Of a stretch of DNA of 47,538 bases, positions 43,683-47,538 are shown piece after piece. Where the stretch lies: positions 1-47,538 of the forward strand of contig JBBRND010000031.1 of assembly GCA_038230515.1 (NCBI GenBank), given 5' to 3'. The notes below the pieces were generated by a model. It had not been told where the DNA came from, made no database searches, and saw only the letters and a program-made list of their open reading frames with translations. The DNA is from JAPLDB01 sp038230515 (lineage in GTDB: Bacteria; Bacteroidota; Bacteroidia; AKYH767-A; 2013-40CM-41-45). Both the position numbers and the translations under genes were made by a program. Position 1 is the stretch's first letter. Every line of letters starts with the position of its first letter.

Positions 43683-43708
43683 TTGGCAAGAGTGGTTTGC
43701 AAGAGTGG
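43683..43708 (+). repeat. 13-bp direct repeat with an inverted partner
   Basis: TTGGCAAGAGTGG (43683-43695) and TTTGCAAGAGTGG (43696-43708) adjoin. CTTGCAAAC at 43661-43669 is the exact inverse of GTTTGCAAG at 43695-43703. The gap 43558-43726 holds no gene. Confidence 0.6.
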
Positions 43709-43726
43709 TGTAAATGGTTGACAGTG

Positions 43727-44125
43727 TCAGCCAAACATTTTAACAAGCGTAGCTTTGCTGAGGGGTTTTTCTATAAAATCTACTACGAGTGGATTTGCAT
43801 GCGCGCGTTTAATGTCACTGGGGTCAACAGAGGAAGAAAGGATATAAATATTGTATTGCTCTTTTAATGATGGTTTGAAAGTTTTAAATTTTTCGAGGAA
43901 TTCCCATCCTGTCATAGTGGGCATGTTAATGTCCAGAAAGAGTGTTGTTTTTCCATCAGGAGGATTGTGACTTGGTTCATTTTCGATAAATTCCAATCCG
44001 TCTTCCGGAATAACAAAGTCGTTGACAAGTACTTCTCCAAGTGATCTTTTTAGTGCCATTTTAGAGAGAGAATTATTTTGCGGGTCATCGTCAACGATAA
44101 GAAACCTTTTCCTTGCTTTTGTCAT
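43727..44125 (-). CDS. Single-domain response regulator (CheY-like)
   Basis: 132 residues, a receiver domain with no output domain. The acid pocket is IVDDDPQN (D13-D14), the phospho-acceptor is D65 in TLFLDINMPTMTGWEF, the conserved Ser/Thr is in ILSSSVDPSD, and K120 is in FIEKPLS. It starts 6 bases after the stop of the split histidine kinase, so the two form one unit. A phosphorelay or a direct protein target is likely. The insert FKPSLKEQY makes it slightly longer than CheY. Confidence 0.93.
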   Translation of the reverse strand: MTKARKRFLIVDDDPQNNSLSKMALKRSLGEVLVNDFVIPEDGLEFIENEPSHNPPDGKTTLFLDINMPTMTGWEFLEKFKTFKPSLKEQYNIYILSSSVDPSDIKRAHANPLVVDFIEKPLSKATLVKMFG

Positions 44126-44131
44126 TTGGTT

Positions 44132-45262
44132 TTAAGTTATGTTTTCAAATACAATTGTAAATTCAGTTCCTTTACCGGGTTCGCTTGCAACAGTTATTTT
44201 TCCTCCCAGAGATTCTACTTGCGTTTTCACCATGAATAATCCCATGCCTTTTCCTTCCACATGTGAATGGAAGCGTTTGTATAATCCGAAAACTTTATCG
44301 CCTTTGGTTTTCATGTCAATTCCTAATCCGTTGTCTTTAAATGTAAGAATTATTTTTCCGTTTTCTTTTTTACTTTTTATTTCAATGAGCGGTTGTTCGT
44401 TTGGCTTGCTGTATTTAATGCTGTTGCTTATTAAATTGTAAAAGATACTGTGCATATATACTTTGAGTGAAAAGATTTCGTCCACTTCTGAAAAATCAGG
44501 TCTGATGCGCACACGGTGTTTGTCAATAATGTTGCCGATGCTTACCATGATATCGCCAACGAGGTTTGAAAAATTTATGACTTCTTTTCTTTCATTGACT
44601 TCGCGTTTTACCTGCAGGATGGAGTTGATGTCCTTAATGATGGTATCAAGTGTGGCAACGGATAATGAAAGCCCTTTCAAAAATTCTTTTTGTTCCTCTA
44701 CAGTGAGTTTTTCATCCAATAGGTTTTCGGCATATCCTATTATATTAGCAGTAGGTGCCCGCAGATTATGCGAGATGATAAATGTAAATTGTTCGAGGTC
44801 GCGGTTGCGCTGAATTAAATCGACACTCATTTTTTCCTTTTGTAGTTGCTCTTGTTTTTTATTGGTAATGTCGTAAGCAAAGCAGGAAAGTCCGATGATG
44901 GTTTTGTTTTCCCGTATCGGGTAAATTGTGAAGCTGTGATAACTATGAAATTCGCCAATAGTGAACTCTTTTTCGAATTTAACCGTTTCGCCTTTTATGG
45001 CTTTTGAATATATTTCTTTCCAGCCGTTTGCTTCTTCGACCTCTAATTTTTCGAGAAAGCTGAATACATGGTCACCTATTTTTATATCTAAACCATAAAT
45101 TTGTTGCATGTTTTTGTGCAGAAGTTTATTGAAGGCAATGTATCTAAATTCGGTATCGAGCGAATAGATGGTAGCGTCTGTATTTTCTATAATTGCTTGC
45201 AGGTTTGATTCTGATTTGCGCAGCGCCTCTTCGCTTTGTTTTGCCTCTGTTATGTCCTTCAA
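44132..45262 (-). CDS. Histidine kinase, C-terminal piece (PAS-HisKA-HATPase)
   Basis: 376 residues from an internal ATG; the reading is open back through 45342. It opens with the last turn of one PAS domain (KDITEAKQSEEALRKSESNL), then a second PAS domain (about 25-135, with NKQKQEQLQ linker), HisKA with H165 in ISHNLRAPTANIIGYAENLL, and HATPase with the N box FYNLISNSIKYSKPN, G1 DNGLGIDM and G2 GKGMGLFMVKTQVESLGG. Upstream residues NAGIGSIYSEWKFEF and NNKPRRLYGIL complete the PAS domain cut off at the end of the gene at 45331. See that entry for the shift. Confidence 0.88.
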   Translation of the reverse strand: MKDITEAKQSEEALRKSESNLQAIIENTDATIYSLDTEFRYIAFNKLLHKNMQQIYGLDIKIGDHVFSFLEKLEVEEANGWKEIYSKAIKGETVKFEKEFTIGEFHSYHSFTIYPIRENKTIIGLSCFAYDITNKKQEQLQKEKMSVDLIQRNRDLEQFTFIISHNLRAPTANIIGYAENLLDEKLTVEEQKEFLKGLSLSVATLDTIIKDINSILQVKREVNERKEVINFSNLVGDIMVSIGNIIDKHRVRIRPDFSEVDEIFSLKVYMHSIFYNLISNSIKYSKPNEQPLIEIKSKKENGKIILTFKDNGLGIDMKTKGDKVFGLYKRFHSHVEGKGMGLFMVKTQVESLGGKITVASEPGKGTEFTIVFENIT

Positions 45263-45330
45263 TATTCCATAAAGCCGCCTTGGCTTATTGTTGCTGTCAA
45301 ATTCAAATTTCCATTCAGAATATATAGAAC

Positions 45331-46518
45331 CTATGCCCGCATTTTTTTTATAAACCGTGAAGTAAATGAACCTGCTTCACTTGTTTTAAATGCATGGGCA
45401 ACGCTGTCACTTGCCTTCCCTGCATCCTCAGGATGAAGAACCGATAAGAATGCTTCGGCAGAAGGTTTTGTTTCGCGGTTTAATCCGAAAATATTATAAA
45501 ATTCATCCGACCAAAAATGAGTATTCGTGTTTAAATCTACTTCCCAATTAGCAATTCGTCCAAGCGATTGCGCTTCTTGTAGTCGTGCTTCACTATATTC
45601 AAGTTTTTGGTGGATAATCTCTTTTTGCCTGTTTTCTTCAAAAAGATTGGCAGCAAATGAAATATCGTTTGCAGCTTCGATGAGCATTTTTATTTCTTCT
45701 GTATCAAAAAAATCTGTTTCAGATGAATATAAACTAAATACACCAATTGTTTTACCTGATTTTTTTATCGGAAGGCATATAGAAGATTTAAAGCCACGTT
45801 CTTCTGTATGTATATTCCAGGGACCTTCTGTTTCTTTTTCTAAATCAGGAATGAGAAAATAGTTTAAGCCCTGCAATGTTTTTTCAATAGGTCCTTCGCT
45901 ACTGTAAGCATAGTCGCTTAATAAGGAGATGTCGCTTTCATTTGCTCCGCAACTGGCAACAAGTTTAATTCTCCTTGTGGCTGTATCAGCAATACCAATC
46001 CACGCCATTTTGAATTTTCCTTTGTTGATAGCTATGCTGCAGGCATCATTAAATAATGTTTGCTCATCTTTGACATGAACAATGGTTTGATTGGTGTGGC
46101 TGATAAAAGAATAAAGACGATTTCCATTAAGTATTTTTTCCTTAGCTTTTAGAAGGTCTCTGTTAGAGATAAATAACTCTGCTGCGCATTTTTCCTTTTC
46201 TTCGTTTTGAAAAGCAAGCTCTTTGTTTGCACTTTTGAGTTCCTCTGCCCGTTTTTCTTTCTCCTGATTTTGAAAAGCGAGTTCTATGTTGGCTGTTGCG
46301 AGTTCTGTTGCCCGTTTTTCTTTTTCGCCATTTTGGAAAACAAGTTCCTTATTGGCAATGACGAGTTCGGCAGCTCGTTTTTCTTTTTCATCATCTTGAA
46401 AAGCAAGTTCCTTGTTGGCAATGGCGAGTTCGGCAGCTCGTTTTTCTTTTTCTCCGTTTTGAAAAGCAAGTTCTTTGTTCGCAATAAGAAGTTCATCCGA
46501 TTTTTCTTTTTTATCCAT
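45331..46518 (-). CDS. Histidine kinase, N-terminal piece (coiled coil-GAF-PAS), frame-broken
   Basis: 395 residues. It opens with six 21-residue coiled-coil repeats (AELAIANKELAFQ, then EKEKRA; residues 5-130) with three heptads per unit. A GAF domain follows (about 135-300, YSFISHTNQTIVHVKDEQ, then SICLPIKKSGKTIGVFSLYS), then the first part of a PAS domain (NWEVDLNTNTHFWSDEFYNI, HPEDAGKA). It ends RFIKKMRA at an A8 run (T8 on the plus strand at 45342-45349). Shifting back by one base there gives RFIKKNAGIGSIYSEWKF, which joins exactly to the downstream kinase piece. So either the intact gene is phase-variable, it uses -1 frameshifting, or a base was lost in sequencing. Confidence 0.9.
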   Translation of the reverse strand: MDKKEKSDELLIANKELAFQNGEKEKRAAELAIANKELAFQDDEKEKRAAELVIANKELVFQNGEKEKRATELATANIELAFQNQEKEKRAEELKSANKELAFQNEEKEKCAAELFISNRDLLKAKEKILNGNRLYSFISHTNQTIVHVKDEQTLFNDACSIAINKGKFKMAWIGIADTATRRIKLVASCGANESDISLLSDYAYSSEGPIEKTLQGLNYFLIPDLEKETEGPWNIHTEERGFKSSICLPIKKSGKTIGVFSLYSSETDFFDTEEIKMLIEAANDISFAANLFEENRQKEIIHQKLEYSEARLQEAQSLGRIANWEVDLNTNTHFWSDEFYNIFGLNRETKPSAEAFLSVLHPEDAGKASDSVAHAFKTSEAGSFTSRFIKKMRA

Positions 46519-46701
46519 TTTGTGTTTTTTTAATGATTGCTTTATTTAAGAATCGGGATTTTGCCTAATGGATAAATGAAGTTTATAATTTTTTAAGTAA
46601 CAGTCATATCAATTTTAGGAAGCATTTGGATTAAAGTTGGATAATCTTTTTATGATGAACAAAGATGGTCATTATAATTAACAATAGGGATTTGGCTTTT
46701 C

Positions 46702-46899
46702 TCACGAAGTTGGATATATGTGAAAGCTTGCGCTGATGTTTTTCTCCGTTGGTGATCCTTCCACCTGAAACCACCAATTCAATAATTTTTGTTGCAGGTG
46801 GATAGCAGACTCATCCAATGCATATTTATAATCTACCGCTTCTTTCAGGCTTTTCTGCAATGCCTCTTTAAAAAATTCGGTTAACTGAACTGTTATCAT
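46702..46899 (-). CDS. Small hypothetical protein
   Basis: 65 residues, MITVQLTEFFKEALQKSLKE and on, with two amphipathic helices and no signal peptide. The coding pattern is plausible (K/E/L-rich helices, no bias toward repeats), but no family is recognised and it stands alone. Codon choice does not exclude chance. Confidence 0.4.
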   Translation of the reverse strand: MITVQLTEFFKEALQKSLKEAVDYKYALDESAIHLQQKLLNWWFQVEGSPTEKNISASFHIYPTS

Positions 46900-47083
46900 T
46901 TACAAATTTTCTTTAGTTGTCTCTTGCAAAGAGAGGTATTAAAATCAATCAAACTAGTTTTATTTTATTTACTTGTAAACACTTTAAACGAGTGGCGGTA
47001 TTATTCTTTCTTGCAGAAAAGTTGAAGTTGCGGTGTCGCCAAAGAGTTCGCGCACAACACTAAACGAAACAAAGATAAAAACA

Positions 47084-47152
47084 TTCGTTTATCCAACATA
47101 CGGGGTGCGGCATCACCTTCGGCAAGCCGATGGCGACCGGAGGATAAACGAA
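47084..47152. other. Hairpin element closed by an 11-bp stem
   Basis: TTCGTTTATCC (47084-47094) and GGATAAACGAA (47142-47152) are a perfect 11-bp inverted repeat around 47 bases that are much richer in G+C than the flanks and hold an inner hairpin TCGGC-AA-GCCGA. It may be a small structured RNA, a terminator or the trace of a mobile element. In the gap 46900-47220 the only other signal is AACCCT-C-A-AGGGTT (about 47170). Confidence 0.5.
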
Positions 47153-47220
47153 ACTACGAAAACCCGTTAACCCTCAAGGGTTGCTTTACTTGGTTTTGCA
47201 TAAAACTGCCCATTGGTTAG

Positions 47221-47538
47221 CTCAAAACACAACACTGTTTTGTGCTCAACAGAACAATGTTTTGCACTAAACACAACACTGTTTTGAACTAAACACAACA
47301 GTGTTTTGCACTAAACACAACAATGTTTTGTACTAAACAGAACAGTGTTGAGCACTAAACACAACAGTGTTGAGCACTAAACACAACAGTGTTTTGCACT
47401 AAACACAACAGTGTTTTGCACTAAACACAACAGTGTTTTGCACTAAACACAACAGTGTTTTGCACTAAACACAACAGTGTTGAGCACTAAACACAACAGT
47501 GTTGAGCACTAAACACAACAGTGTTGAGCACTAAACAC
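47221..47538. repeat. 22-bp tandem array (array 4), runs off the window
   Basis: At least 14 units of exactly 22 bp, taken from the AACA(G/C/A)TG anchor at 47231, 47253, 47275 and so on to 47517. Units read AACACAACAGTGTT, then TTGCACTA or GAGCACTA. GTGTT and AACAC recur as an inverted pair across the unit border. The array reaches the right edge, so its full length is unknown. A 22-bp period changes frame each unit and TAA occurs in every unit, so it cannot be coding. Most variation is at the left end; the right units are almost identical. Confidence 0.95.

Noticed and set aside
43607..43867. 86-codon frame after the TldE-like gene
   Set aside because: It overlaps the end of the response-regulator gene on the other strand and runs through the small direct repeats; no motif.
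46207..46533. 108-codon plus-strand frame rich in F and C opposite the kinase coiled coil
   Set aside because: It is the complement of the 21-residue coiled-coil repeats, so its repetition is inherited from the real gene.
12636..47538. CRISPR array interpretation for the four repeat regions
   Set aside because: Repeats adjoin directly without unique spacers, unit length is constant at 21-22 bp including any variable part, and no cas genes are present.

Overview
The window looks like chromosome from a free-living member of the Bacteroidota (Sphingobacteriia/Chitinophagia-like rather than Bacteroidales). The signs are T9SS C-terminal sorting domains on secreted proteins, -7 promoter boxes of the TAnnTTTG type with a TTG about 18-19 bases upstream, A-rich leaders in place of strong Shine-Dalgarno sites, a bacillithiol gene (bshA), exported TldD/PmbA proteins and a beta-barrel of the kind now called DUF6089. 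I saw no tRNA, rRNA, CRISPR array, prophage or intact insertion sequence.

Layout. 1-3.1 kb: the end of a fibronectin-like gene, then zapB-like, zapA, a structured RNA that I read as 6S RNA, and rny (ribonuclease Y). 3.2-11.3 kb: a surface-polysaccharide operon (Wzz-like, Wzx, Wzy, two glycosyltransferases, then wecB, a sugar aminotransferase and a phosphoglycosyl transferase), closed by a terminator and with an internal promoter before wecB. 11.4-15.3 kb: a DUF6089-like barrel, a degenerate 21-bp repeat array, a small abundant-looking protein and a T9SS-secreted propeller-like protein. 15.3-19.5 kb, minus strand: a four-gene operon (Gfo/Idh oxidoreductase, lipoprotein, second phosphoglycosyl transferase, 3-hydroxyacyl-CoA dehydrogenase). 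19.6-28.1 kb: a flavin reductase, fabG, bshA, a second 21-bp array, a 1496-residue exported protein of unknown function, and plsY. 28.1-33.9 kb: an M13 peptidase lipoprotein and an M43-type T9SS-secreted metalloprotease. 33.9-34.7 kb: a third 21-bp array and a decayed T9SS tail. 34.7-43.6 kb: porin-like barrel, PhyH dioxygenase, MFS transporter, YCII protein, a short-chain epimerase-like protein, an HExxH protein and a TldD/TldE-like exported pair. 43.7-46.5 kb: a response regulator and a GAF-PAS-histidine kinase gene split by a one-base shift at an A8 run. 46.9-47.5 kb: a hairpin element and a fourth array, of 22-bp period, that runs off the window.

The most unusual feature is the set of four intergenic tandem arrays (12.6, 22.5, 34.2 and 47.2 kb). 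They share almost no sequence but keep nearly the same unit length (21, 21, 21 and 22 bp, about two helical turns). In two of them, changes in one arm of a dyad are matched in the other arm. They lie 10-13 kb apart, one per intergenic gap. I know of no named system that fits this, and I rank it as the best candidate for something undescribed.
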